A stretch of DNA of 63,210 nucleotides. It comes from Candidatus Nomurabacteria bacterium (GTDB lineage: Bacteria; Patescibacteriota; Minisyncoccia; Phycocordibacterales; UBA10002). The position numbers and the translations under genes are program-made. The notes beneath the pieces are model-generated. The model saw only the letters and a program-made list of their open reading frames with translations. It did not search any database and was not told where the DNA came from. The DNA lies in assembly GCA_943354745.1 (NCBI GenBank), contig CALRDB010000003.1, forward strand, positions 1-63,210, read 5' to 3'. Below, piece by piece: positions 31,521-38,099 of the stretch. The number at the start of each line of letters is the position of its first letter. The stretch's first letter is position 1.

Positions 31521-31823
31521 ATGAATAAAACTATCATCAATATCAAAACGGACAGGGATGTGAAGGCGAAGGCGCAAAAGGTGGCCAAGAAGCTTGGCAT
31601 GCCCCTCTCAACCGTGATTAACGGTTACCTCCGCGAATTCGTGCGCACCGAGACGGTGCATTTCTCGCTTCGGGATTCTCTGCCGCTGGGCAAACCGGAA
31701 GGGGTGCTCAAACCCGCTGTGGCTCGCCGTCTCGCACGGATACACAAGGATATTGTGGAGGGAAAAAATCTCGTTGGCCCGTTCAACTCTGCGAAAGAAG
31801 CGATTTCCTATTTGCGAAGCTGA
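31521..31823 (+). CDS. RelB/DinJ-type antitoxin
   Basis: A 100-residue antitoxin of the RelB/DinJ group. The N-terminus NKTIINIKTDRDVKAKAQKVAKKLGMPLS is a ribbon-helix-helix DNA-binding unit: beta strand then two helices. The C-terminal part (HKDIVEGKNLVGPFNSAKEAISYL) would wrap and block the toxin. It overlaps the toxin gene by one base (TGATG), the usual arrangement. The complex probably represses its own promoter at the dyads overlapping the -10 box. Confidence 0.88.
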   Translation: MNKTIINIKTDRDVKAKAQKVAKKLGMPLSTVINGYLREFVRTETVHFSLRDSLPLGKPEGVLKPAVARRLARIHKDIVEGKNLVGPFNSAKEAISYLRS

Positions 31824-32083
31824 TGCGCATAGATTTTCACCGCACATTCAAGAAGCAATACAAGAGAGCTCCCGCCAAAATTCGGGAGCAGTTTAACGAA
31901 CGACTCCAATTGTTTGAAGACAACCCCTTCCATCCTCTTTTGGTTAATCACGCGCTTGGAGGTGACCGACTGGGCAAGTGGAGTATCAACATCACCGGAA
32001 ACTGGCGAGCGTTATATGTCTTTCAAGACGCGGAAACAGTTGTCTTTGTTGAGATAGGGACGCATCCTCAACTATATGGATAA
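31823..32083 (+). CDS. RelE/YafQ-type toxin (mRNA interferase)
   Basis: An 86-residue RelE-superfamily toxin, closest in layout to YafQ: FHRTFKKQYKRAPAKIREQF at the start, HPLLVNHALGGDRLGKWSINIT in the middle and WRALYVFQDAETVVFVEIGTH at the end. The catalytic region of YafQ (His residues and the final H/F) is partly visible as HALGG, GTHPQLYG. RelE-type toxins cut mRNA on the ribosome. The pair is flanked by TrmB copy 2 and an nth gene; it may be active or only stabilising. Confidence 0.88.
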   Translation: MRIDFHRTFKKQYKRAPAKIREQFNERLQLFEDNPFHPLLVNHALGGDRLGKWSINITGNWRALYVFQDAETVVFVEIGTHPQLYG

Positions 32084-32176
32084 AAATATTCTGGCATTCC
32101 CCGCCCGTACCGAACGGTACGTTCGGGCGGGTGCAGAATATCAGAATATTAATTTCGCAGTGTAGTATGGATCTTT

Positions 32177-32791
32177 ATGGATAGACAAACTGCGATTAAA
32201 CAACTGGAAGAGCTAGAGCGGCTGGGTGGGGTAAAAAAGATGCGCCTTGCGGCCGAGGGGTGGAGGGAGGAGTGGCAGACGCTTATCTCAATCCTCATGT
32301 CCGCGCGGACGCGCGATGAAGTGACGGTGATTGTTGCGGAAAATCTGTTTGCGGAGTTCCCGACGCTAGTGGAACTTTTAAAGGCGAATCCAAAGGATGT
32401 GTCGAGGATCATCGGGCCGGTGAACTTTTTTCAAAACAAAACGAAATACGTCATCGCGATTTCCCGAAGGCTGCACGAAAAACACGGCGGCAAACCGCCG
32501 CGTACGATAGAAGAGCTCATCTTGCTCCCCGGCGTCGGTCGTAAAACCGCGAATGTCTTTATTTCAGAATATGGCGCTCCCGCTATCGGCGTGGACACGC
32601 ATGTCTCCTACATCTCACAAAAACTCGGGTGGACGAAGAGCAAAACACCCGACAAAATCGAAATTGATTTGAAAAACCTTTTCCCGCAGAACTTTTGGAG
32701 CCGCGTGAACGGCAGTTGCGTCCGTTTCGGCAAAACCTATATGAGCCGCATCAAAAAAGACGAGCTACTCCAAAAGATTTCCAAAATCTAA
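32177..32791 (+). CDS. nth: Endonuclease III-like DNA glycosylase without iron-sulfur cluster (copy 1)
   Basis: HhH-GPD DNA glycosylase/lyase for oxidised pyrimidines, 204 residues. LLPGVGRKTANVFISEYGAPAIGVDTHV contains the helix-hairpin-helix, the catalytic lysine (GRKTA) and the catalytic aspartate (VDTHV). MSARTRDEVTVIVAENLF replaces the usual LSAQTTD segment (Arg for Gln). The C-terminal C-x6-C-x2-C-x5-C that holds the 4Fe-4S cluster in E. coli Nth is absent: the protein ends FGKTYMSRIKKDELLQKI with only one Cys. A near-duplicate lies at 36790-37401. Confidence 0.92.
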   Translation: MDRQTAIKQLEELERLGGVKKMRLAAEGWREEWQTLISILMSARTRDEVTVIVAENLFAEFPTLVELLKANPKDVSRIIGPVNFFQNKTKYVIAISRRLHEKHGGKPPRTIEELILLPGVGRKTANVFISEYGAPAIGVDTHVSYISQKLGWTKSKTPDKIEIDLKNLFPQNFWSRVNGSCVRFGKTYMSRIKKDELLQKISKI

Positions 32792-32843
32792 CACCGACTA
32801 TGCCCTAGCTGCTCTTTATCCGAGTAAAGAGTAGCAGAAAGTT

Positions 32844-33956
32844 CTATTTAGCTGATTTCTGCAGCTTAAAAATAGCAAAATCCTTGACCTTCCTCCCCTT
32901 GAGCTCGTATTCCGGTGTGAAGAGGGTGTCCACGAGATCCAAACCGGCTTCTTTGAACGCCGCCGTATACCATTCTATCGGCCGGTGCGATTCGATGATC
33001 TCATAATTACCCTCCTTCTTTATCTTTTTATAGTTGTGGTTGTCTTCGTACTTATGCTTGGTCTGCATCCTAAAATCAATTTTTGACTCGGGCACATCGA
33101 ATATGAGTGGGTTGCAGAAACCGACATAGACCGTGCCCCCCTCCTTAACTTTGAGGTATATATTCTTTAGAATATTTTTTACTTCCTTTTCCGGGACAAT
33201 ACAGAGCACGAGATTGCAGATTATGATGTTAAAGTAACTATGCGGGATGTCTTCGACTTTTTTGTATACATTTTCGCGGCCGATCCTCTCACCCGCTCTC
33301 ATCCGCATGTCGGGTGAGATGTCGAACAGTCTGCTGTCAGCTCCCTTCGCCTTGAGAGCTGTGGCCAATACCGCAGGCCCGCCCCCGTAATCAAGCACTT
33401 TTTTATTCTTGAGATTGCCGAGCAACGGAATCAGGGTGTTATCGTAGTACGCTAACTTTATCTTCTCGGACTCAAGCTCCTTTAGCACCTTTCCCCACTG
33501 GCGCTGGCCGGAAACCAGTATCCTGTTGGAATCCCACATGATCTTCCAGAATTTATCGTACGATTCTGCAGCGATTTTATTCGATATGAGAATCCCAATC
33601 GGGATTTTGGTCCAAATGATGATACCTATTTTGTCATTGCGGATTATTGTTTCCGTGAGCGGCTCAAATGATTTCTTTATAAACTTGTATTCCGTCTTCG
33701 GATACTTGTTGTCCCCCGTCCAATCTTTCAAAGACTCATTGAAAATGAGCTTCGCGTTGATTCCTAATTTTGCTCTCTCTTTGTGATACTGCGTCCAGAA
33801 ATCGTCGCCTAGCATCAGTGACTCTTTTGCGGAACCAAAAGTATGGTGATCCTTCCCACCGGCATTAAGCAGAACGGCCAGTAATTCTTTTACCTCGCCA
33901 ATCCCTTCATAAGAAACTATATGATGAGCCGTTAATTTGTGTGACGCATTCGGCAT
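32844..33956 (-). CDS. TrmB effector-like domain fused to a SAM methyltransferase
   Basis: A 370-residue fusion from ATG 33956, two bases after the permease stop. Residues 1-150 resemble the C-terminal effector domain of the TrmB regulators in this window: YEGIGEVKELLAVLLNAGGK, HHTFGSAKESL, KIGIIIWTKIPIGILISN and SYDKFWKIMWD. The DNA-binding helix-turn-helix is missing. Residues 185-370 are a class I methyltransferase: KKVLDYGGGPAVLATALKAKG (motif I), SRLFDISPDM, FNIIICNLVLCIVP (motif IV region) and KVKEGGTVYVGF. The upstream 16 codons overlap the permease and are rejected. It is probably co-transcribed with the NCS2 permease. Substrate unknown. Confidence 0.75.
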   Translation of the reverse strand: MPNASHKLTAHHIVSYEGIGEVKELLAVLLNAGGKDHHTFGSAKESLMLGDDFWTQYHKERAKLGINAKLIFNESLKDWTGDNKYPKTEYKFIKKSFEPLTETIIRNDKIGIIIWTKIPIGILISNKIAAESYDKFWKIMWDSNRILVSGQRQWGKVLKELESEKIKLAYYDNTLIPLLGNLKNKKVLDYGGGPAVLATALKAKGADSRLFDISPDMRMRAGERIGRENVYKKVEDIPHSYFNIIICNLVLCIVPEKEVKNILKNIYLKVKEGGTVYVGFCNPLIFDVPESKIDFRMQTKHKYEDNHNYKKIKKEGNYEIIESHRPIEWYTAAFKEAGLDLVDTLFTPEYELKGRKVKDFAIFKLQKSAK

Positions 33957-33957
33957 G

Positions 33958-35259
33958 TTATCTTGAAAGCAACATACTAAGCAAAAGTATGACTGTTGAG
34001 CCAATCAAATACGCATTCATGTCTCGCCATTTACCCCGTACGGCAAACAACACAAGAAAAGCGGCAAATCCGGCAAACATCGCTTTGTCGAGTCCAAAGG
34101 TCCAAATAGTCACCAAAATCATTATCGCTACCGCGACAATGTCAGTCCAAGAGTACTCTTTCAAATCTTTTTTACTTGGAAACAGCATTAGACCGACAAA
34201 GAATAACGCACCTGTGGTAGCGACAACCGGAATGAGGTTTATGAGCGGCACAAGAAACAAGAAGAGTGACATCAAGAGCGCAACTACGACCGCAACCAGT
34301 CCGGTTCTGCCACCTTCTCCAATGCCAACCGCACTTTCCACATACGTAATTAAGTTTGATGTTCCGGTTGCCGCGCCGATAACCGTTCCAGCCCCGTCAA
34401 CAATTAGTCCCTCTTTGAGACGAGGCAAATTTCCCTCACTATCGACAATATTGGTGTTTCTGGTAAGGCCGATAAACTTTGCGATACTTCCGTAGAAATC
34501 AAGAATAAAAAGTACGATAATGACAGACCAGATTTTTGGGTCAAAAATAATACGCCAATCAAACGCAAAAGTTCCGGCTAACATATCTTTGGACAGTGTG
34601 ATGGGCTCGATTGGCTGTGCCACTCCTAAAAAATGAGCAAGGATTGCCGCGCCAATGATACTCAGAATAACGGCACCCTTAATTTTGAAGTGCTTCAATA
34701 TCGCAACCAGAATAAGACCGGCACAAAAGATGATTGCTTCGTGAGAAGTGAGCAACCCTAAGCCTGTAACCTGAATTCCCTCATAGGCGAGTATGCCACT
34801 CACTTTGAGAGCAATAAGCATCAGGAAAACACCAACCGCCGCGGCAAGTCCTGATTTAAGTTTGTCCGGAATTGCTTTAACGATATTTACTCGGAGTGGT
34901 GTATAGCTGAGGAGAACGGTAAAAACTCCGGACCAAAAGACTGCCCCTAACGCACCTTGCCATGTAAAACCTAAAACACCCACAACGACGTAAGCAACAT
35001 ACGCATTCATTTCCAGTCCAGGCGCGACAGCGAACGGCAGTCTTGCCCAGACACCCATCAAAAGAGTTGCGATGACAGAACCTAGAATTGTCGCAAAAAA
35101 AGCAACACTCGTGTTGATTCCTGCGGCCGATAAGATTGCCGGATTAACGACAAAGATATATGAAAGAGAAAGAAACGTTGAAAGACCCGCAAAAATCTCA
35201 ATCCTAAAAGACGAGCCAAGTCTTGTTATTCCAAAGAAATCATCCAGTCTTTTTAGCAT
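33958..35259 (-). CDS. NCS2 family purine permease (AzgA/PbuG type)
   Basis: Inner-membrane symporter of nucleobases, 433 residues with about 12 to 14 hydrophobic segments. The AzgA/PbuG-like marks are FRIEIFAGLSTFLSLSYIFVVNPAIL at the start, LPFAVAPGLEMNAYVAY (substrate region of the family), SAVGIGEGGRTGLVAV and ALFFVGLMLFPS. CPR cells lack purine synthesis as a rule, so import of adenine, guanine or hypoxanthine fits. TATAAT on the minus strand lies about 20 bases before the ATG, giving a very short leader. The TrmB/methyltransferase fusion follows directly. Confidence 0.92.
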   Translation of the reverse strand: MLKRLDDFFGITRLGSSFRIEIFAGLSTFLSLSYIFVVNPAILSAAGINTSVAFFATILGSVIATLLMGVWARLPFAVAPGLEMNAYVAYVVVGVLGFTWQGALGAVFWSGVFTVLLSYTPLRVNIVKAIPDKLKSGLAAAVGVFLMLIALKVSGILAYEGIQVTGLGLLTSHEAIIFCAGLILVAILKHFKIKGAVILSIIGAAILAHFLGVAQPIEPITLSKDMLAGTFAFDWRIIFDPKIWSVIIVLFILDFYGSIAKFIGLTRNTNIVDSEGNLPRLKEGLIVDGAGTVIGAATGTSNLITYVESAVGIGEGGRTGLVAVVVALLMSLFLFLVPLINLIPVVATTGALFFVGLMLFPSKKDLKEYSWTDIVAVAIMILVTIWTFGLDKAMFAGFAAFLVLFAVRGKWRDMNAYLIGSTVILLLSMLLSR

Positions 35260-35435
35260 AATGCTTTGATTAAATTGTTAATTATAAGTTTACTCCCTAC
35301 TATGCTTGAATCAACGCACAGTAGAAGACTCTATGAATCCGCCAGCCTCAGCTGATGAACTCAATAAAGTGGGGGAGGTGTGACGTTCCCCCGTGAAAGT
35401 TTTCTCGGTTAACTTACAACCGAGTGGATGTACCA

Positions 35436-35591
35436 CTATTTATTTACCGGGAAGATACCAATTTTATTGGTACCGCCTTCTCGTAGTCTCCCCACTATCG
35501 GGGCGGCTTTTTTTACGAGAAGCTGCCAGTCATCTGACCGCGGAGGGTACGACATCATTACTAAACCCGATTCTCCGCCAATCCCTGGCAT
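35436..35591 (-). CDS. Possible small protein, unknown
   Basis: A 51-residue frame from ATG 35591 (MPGIGGESGLVMMSYPPRSD..., ending NKIGIFPVNK) that stays open back to 35648. DWQLLVKKAAPIVGRLREGG looks protein-like in composition. A GAAAGGAAGTGAAG ribosome site lies about 80 bases upstream but leads to a 7-codon frame that stops; joining the two would need a frameshift. It may be a real small gene, a decayed one, or chance. No known family recognised. Confidence 0.3.
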   Translation of the reverse strand: MPGIGGESGLVMMSYPPRSDDWQLLVKKAAPIVGRLREGGTNKIGIFPVNK

Positions 35592-35824
35592 GAACCATCC
35601 GCTCCCGTCGATTCCATCATGGGGACACTCTACTACGAGTGTCCTAATTCATTACGGAATGCTTCACTTCCTTTCAGAGTCAACCCGTTTCAAAGAGCTT
35701 CCTCTTTACTGACTCCTGTAATTATTGCACAGTTGTGTATGACTGTCAATCAATATTTTACAGTAATAAGGCTAATCTGCAATATAATATTGCAAAATAA
35801 GGATAAAAAAGTGTTGACGAAGTA

Positions 35825-35852
35825 TTGACAACAAAGGTATTTTTGCTACTAT
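35825..35852 (+). promoter_or_regulatory. Promoter upstream of TrmB copy 3
   Basis: TTGACA, 16-bp spacer, TACTAT. The leader would be about 145 bases and would contain the palindromic repeat. A second TACTAT at 35993-35998 lies 7 bases before the ATG and could give a leaderless form, though no good -35 box goes with it. Confidence 0.65.
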
Positions 35853-35880
35853 AGGACCTACGCACTTTTACTTTTTTGGG

Positions 35881-35951
35881 TGTCATTCCCTTGAAAAGGG
35901 GAATCCAGAGTATGTAGTATGGTCCTGGATTCCCGCCTCCGCGGGAATGAC
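35881..35951. repeat. Palindromic repeat copy before TrmB copy 3
   Basis: TGTCATTCCCTTGAAAAGGG, variable middle, ATTCCCGCCTCCGCGGGAAT, GACGG. Same 71-73 bp form as the copy inside rsmA. Confidence 0.88.
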
Positions 35952-36004
35952 GGAAGGGAAAAAGGTAAAGCATGCTAAACGCATAAGTCCTGTACTATTT
36001 CAAT

Positions 36005-36793
36005 ATGATAAATGAGCTATTAACGAAATTAGGCTTCAGTGATAAGGAGATTCAGGTGTATCTCGCCGTGCTTGAAAACGGTAAAATTGCACCTGCGCGG
36101 GTTGCTGCCGTTACCAACATCAAGCGCTCTACTGTCTATGCGGTGGCGAAAGAACTCCTGAAAAGAGGTGTTATTACCGAGGATGTTGAGGGTTCAGGTG
36201 GATATTTGGTCGCCTTACCTCCCGAAAACCTCAATTCCGCGGTAAAAGCTGAAGAGCAGGCGATTGCGGAGAAGAAGAAGATTATAAAGGAAGCAGTTTC
36301 AGAACTTCTGACGATACCACAGTCAAAATCGTACTCGGTTCCAAAAATGCGGTTCATTGACGAGTATAACGTGAAGGATTTTCTCTATCGGCAAACGCCG
36401 GTGTGGGAAGAAAGTATGTCGCTCACCAAGGAAACAACGTGGTGGGGATTCCAAGATCATACGTTCGTGGAAGACAAGGAATGCGGCGAATGGGTGGACT
36501 GGTATTGGAGCCGAGCGGCGGAAAAATTCGATTTGAAACTCATCTCCAATGATTCTGAGATTGAAGAGAAGATGAAAGCGAAGAATATTGAACGACGAGT
36601 GATTAAGTTCTGGAAGAAAGATTTCAAGTTTACCGCTACGACATGGATTCTTGGCGAGTATGTCGTCCTCATCATGTCCAAACAGCGTCCTCACTATCTC
36701 GTGGAGATTCACGATGCTGTGTACGCGCAAAATATGCGTGAAGTATTCCGCAATCTTTGGAATGTGATTGATATACCTAGCGCAAACTCATGA
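36005..36793 (+). CDS. TrmB-family transcriptional regulator (copy 3)
   Basis: A 262-residue TrmB-type regulator. Winged helix: LLTKLGFSDKEIQVYLAVLENGK then AAVTNIKRSTVYAVAKELLKRGVI (residues 4-62). Effector domain from about residue 110: PKMRFIDEYNVKDFLYRQ, WWGFQDHTFVEDKECGEWVDW, RRVIKFWKKDFKF and MREVFRNLWNVI at the end. Its stop overlaps the start of the second endonuclease III gene (ATGA), so regulator and DNA-repair enzyme are translationally coupled, an unusual pairing. The effector domain is more divergent than in the other copies. Confidence 0.88.
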   Translation: MINELLTKLGFSDKEIQVYLAVLENGKIAPARVAAVTNIKRSTVYAVAKELLKRGVITEDVEGSGGYLVALPPENLNSAVKAEEQAIAEKKKIIKEAVSELLTIPQSKSYSVPKMRFIDEYNVKDFLYRQTPVWEESMSLTKETTWWGFQDHTFVEDKECGEWVDWYWSRAAEKFDLKLISNDSEIEEKMKAKNIERRVIKFWKKDFKFTATTWILGEYVVLIMSKQRPHYLVEIHDAVYAQNMREVFRNLWNVIDIPSANS

Positions 36794-37401
36794 AAGAGAA
36801 AGCGATACGACAATTAGAGGAGTTGGAACGGCTTGGGAGCGTAAAGAAAATGCGCCTTGCGGCGGAAGGGTGGAGGGAAGAATGGCAGACCCTGATTGCG
36901 ATTCTCATGTCCGCGCGGACGCGCGATGAAGTGACGGTTATCGTGGCTGAAAATCTGTTTTCCGAATTTGGAACGCTCCAAGAAATTGGTAAGGCAAACC
37001 CACGCGATATCGCGCGGGTTATCGAGCCGGTGAACTTTTCTCAGAATAAAACAAAATACGTGATTGCTATCGCGGAAGTTTTGCTTAGGGAATACAAAGG
37101 GAACCCTCCGCACGAACTTGAAAAATTGATTCTACTTCCGGGTGTGGGACGCAAGACCGCAAATGTTTTTTTGGCGGAGTACGGGGCTGACGCCATCGGT
37201 GTTGATACACACGTTTCCTATATTTCGCAGAAGCTCGGATGGACCAAACATACGGACCCCGACAAGATTGAACAGGATTTGCTCGCGCTCTTTCCGCGGA
37301 CACACTGGCGAAAACTTAACTCCACACTGGTTCGCTTTGGGAAGACGTATCAGAGTAGAATAGAGAAAGACGAATTACTTTTGCGTATAAAGAAATGCTA
37401 A
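36790..37401 (+). CDS. nth: Endonuclease III-like DNA glycosylase without iron-sulfur cluster (copy 2)
   Basis: Second Nth-type glycosylase, 203 residues. It is very close to the copy at 32177: both share RLAAEGWREEWQTLI, LMSARTRDEVTVIVAENLF, the LILLPGVGRKTANVF helix-hairpin-helix with catalytic Lys, and GVDTHVSYISQKLGWTK with catalytic Asp. The first 150 codons are also close at DNA level, which points to a recent duplication or gene conversion. Here no cysteine at all is left in the C-terminal region except the last residue, so no 4Fe-4S cluster. Start ATG overlaps the TrmB stop. Confidence 0.92.
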   Translation: MKEKAIRQLEELERLGSVKKMRLAAEGWREEWQTLIAILMSARTRDEVTVIVAENLFSEFGTLQEIGKANPRDIARVIEPVNFSQNKTKYVIAIAEVLLREYKGNPPHELEKLILLPGVGRKTANVFLAEYGADAIGVDTHVSYISQKLGWTKHTDPDKIEQDLLALFPRTHWRKLNSTLVRFGKTYQSRIEKDELLLRIKKC

Positions 37402-37558
37402 CTGTCGCCCCGGCTCCTCTTTACTTGAGTAAAGAGGAGCCGGAGGCGGGAAGACGAATTACTCGCGGAGATTTCAAAATTAAAATCCTCCGGTTCATCA
37501 GAATGAACCACCTCTAGTCTACGACTACTTCGCTTTCGCAAAGGGGGAATAAAACCAC

Positions 37559-37675
37559 CCCACCTCAATCCTCCCTACGGGAGCTGTACACTTTTCACAT
37601 TCCGAAGACGGAACGCTCAAAGTCTTGCGAAGCTCCACGTATTCGCTTCTCACCCTCTAAAGAGGGGAGGAGGAA
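37559..37675 (+). repeat. Dispersed repeat, partner of 51408-51575
   Basis: CACCTCAATCCTCCCTACGG, GAGCTGTACACTTTTC, then AACGCTCAAAGTCTTGCGAAG and TTCGCTTCTCACCCTCTAAA occur in the same order at 51408-51575, where an extra block of about 50 bases interrupts the second half. Confidence 0.8.
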
Positions 37676-37689
37676 GAAGCAGAAAAAAG

Positions 37690-37718
37690 TTGATTTTTTT
37701 GGAAATGAATGGTACTAT
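37690..37718 (+). promoter_or_regulatory. Promoter of the 58-residue gene
   Basis: TTGATT, 17-bp spacer, TACTAT; start expected near 37725. Confidence 0.65.
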
Positions 37719-37743
37719 ATGTTTTTGGAGACTCCTGCCGGTC

Positions 37744-37803
37744 CTCTTATAGAAAATCCCACTGATTTTCTATAAGGGAGAAAGGTTCATGTCGAAACCT
37801 TCT
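37744..37803 (+). promoter_or_regulatory. Two leader hairpins before the 58-residue gene
   Basis: CTTATAGAAAAT and ATTTTCTATAAG (12-bp perfect arms, 7-base loop) followed at once by GGAGAAAGGTT/AACCTTCTCC. Together they fill most of the leader, which has no obvious ribosome site right before the ATG. Confidence 0.6.
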
Positions 37804-37835
37804 CCTTCCTTGTACTTATCCGTAGTGCGAACACT

Positions 37836-38012
37836 ATGGCACTTTTACAAGCAATAGGTTTAGGAGTCGTCATCATTGTCCTTCGAGTGCTGGTTCCCGA
37901 GATTTGGAATGCGCTTGAACATCTCGCGCTTTCCTTCCTCGCTACCGCCGGTACGCTTGCTGACCATCTGCAAGCTGCTGTCGGTGCGATGAATATCCCG
38001 TCCGCACTCTAA
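37836..38012 (+). CDS. 58-residue hydrophobic peptide
   Basis: Starts MALLQAIGLGVVIIVLRVLV and continues PEIWNALEHLALSFLATAG..., ending AMNIPSAL. Residues 6-20 are strongly hydrophobic and the rest is amphipathic helix, so a small membrane-bound peptide is likely. The unit has its own promoter, a hairpin-rich leader and a strong terminator 9 bases after the stop, which argues that it is a real, abundant small transcript. No family recognised; it may be a small membrane regulator or a toxin-like peptide. Confidence 0.65.
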   Translation: MALLQAIGLGVVIIVLRVLVPEIWNALEHLALSFLATAGTLADHLQAAVGAMNIPSAL

Positions 38013-38020
38013 CCATCTTT

Positions 38021-38047
38021 GAAGCCGATCCTTTCTGGATCGGCTTC
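38021..38047 (+). terminator. Terminator after the 58-residue gene
   Basis: GAAGCCGATCC-TTTCT-GGATCGGCTTC followed by TGTATTTTT. Confidence 0.88.
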
Positions 38048-38099
38048 TGTATTTTTACATACAGGGTATACTTACACGTATATCAATAGTCTCATACGT

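Larger units (their letters stand above)
35260..36004. other. Long intergenic region with hairpins, a small ORF and a repeat
   Basis: 745 bases. Hairpins on the plus strand: GGGGGA...TCCCCC (35371-35391), CTCGGTT-AACTTAC-AACCGAG (35404-35424), TACCAAT-TTT-ATTGGTA, and CTTCTCGTA...TACGAGAAG enclosing CCCC-ACTAT-CGGGG and a T run (35480-35525). A minus-strand reading frame at 35436-35648 is listed separately. From 35825 come a promoter and a repeat that form the leader of TrmB copy 3. Confidence 0.5.
37402..37835. other. Intergenic region: dispersed repeat, promoter and structured leader
   Basis: Three parts: a terminator-like hairpin CGGCTCCTCTTTA...TAAAGAGGAGCCG after nth; a dispersed repeat at 37559-37675; and from 37690 the promoter and leader of the 58-residue gene. 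Confidence 0.6.

Noticed and set aside
35345..35400. Hammerhead ribozyme (CTGATGA ... GAAA)
   Set aside because: The core words are present, but stem II cannot form directly between them and no stem I/III partner is seen.
35470..35520. T-box riboswitch (TGGTACCGCC followed by a terminator)
   Set aside because: Nine bases match the T-box core, but they are part of a small perfect hairpin (TACCAAT-TTT-ATTGGTA), there is no recognisable stem I, and no aminoacyl-tRNA synthetase or amino-acid gene follows on that strand.
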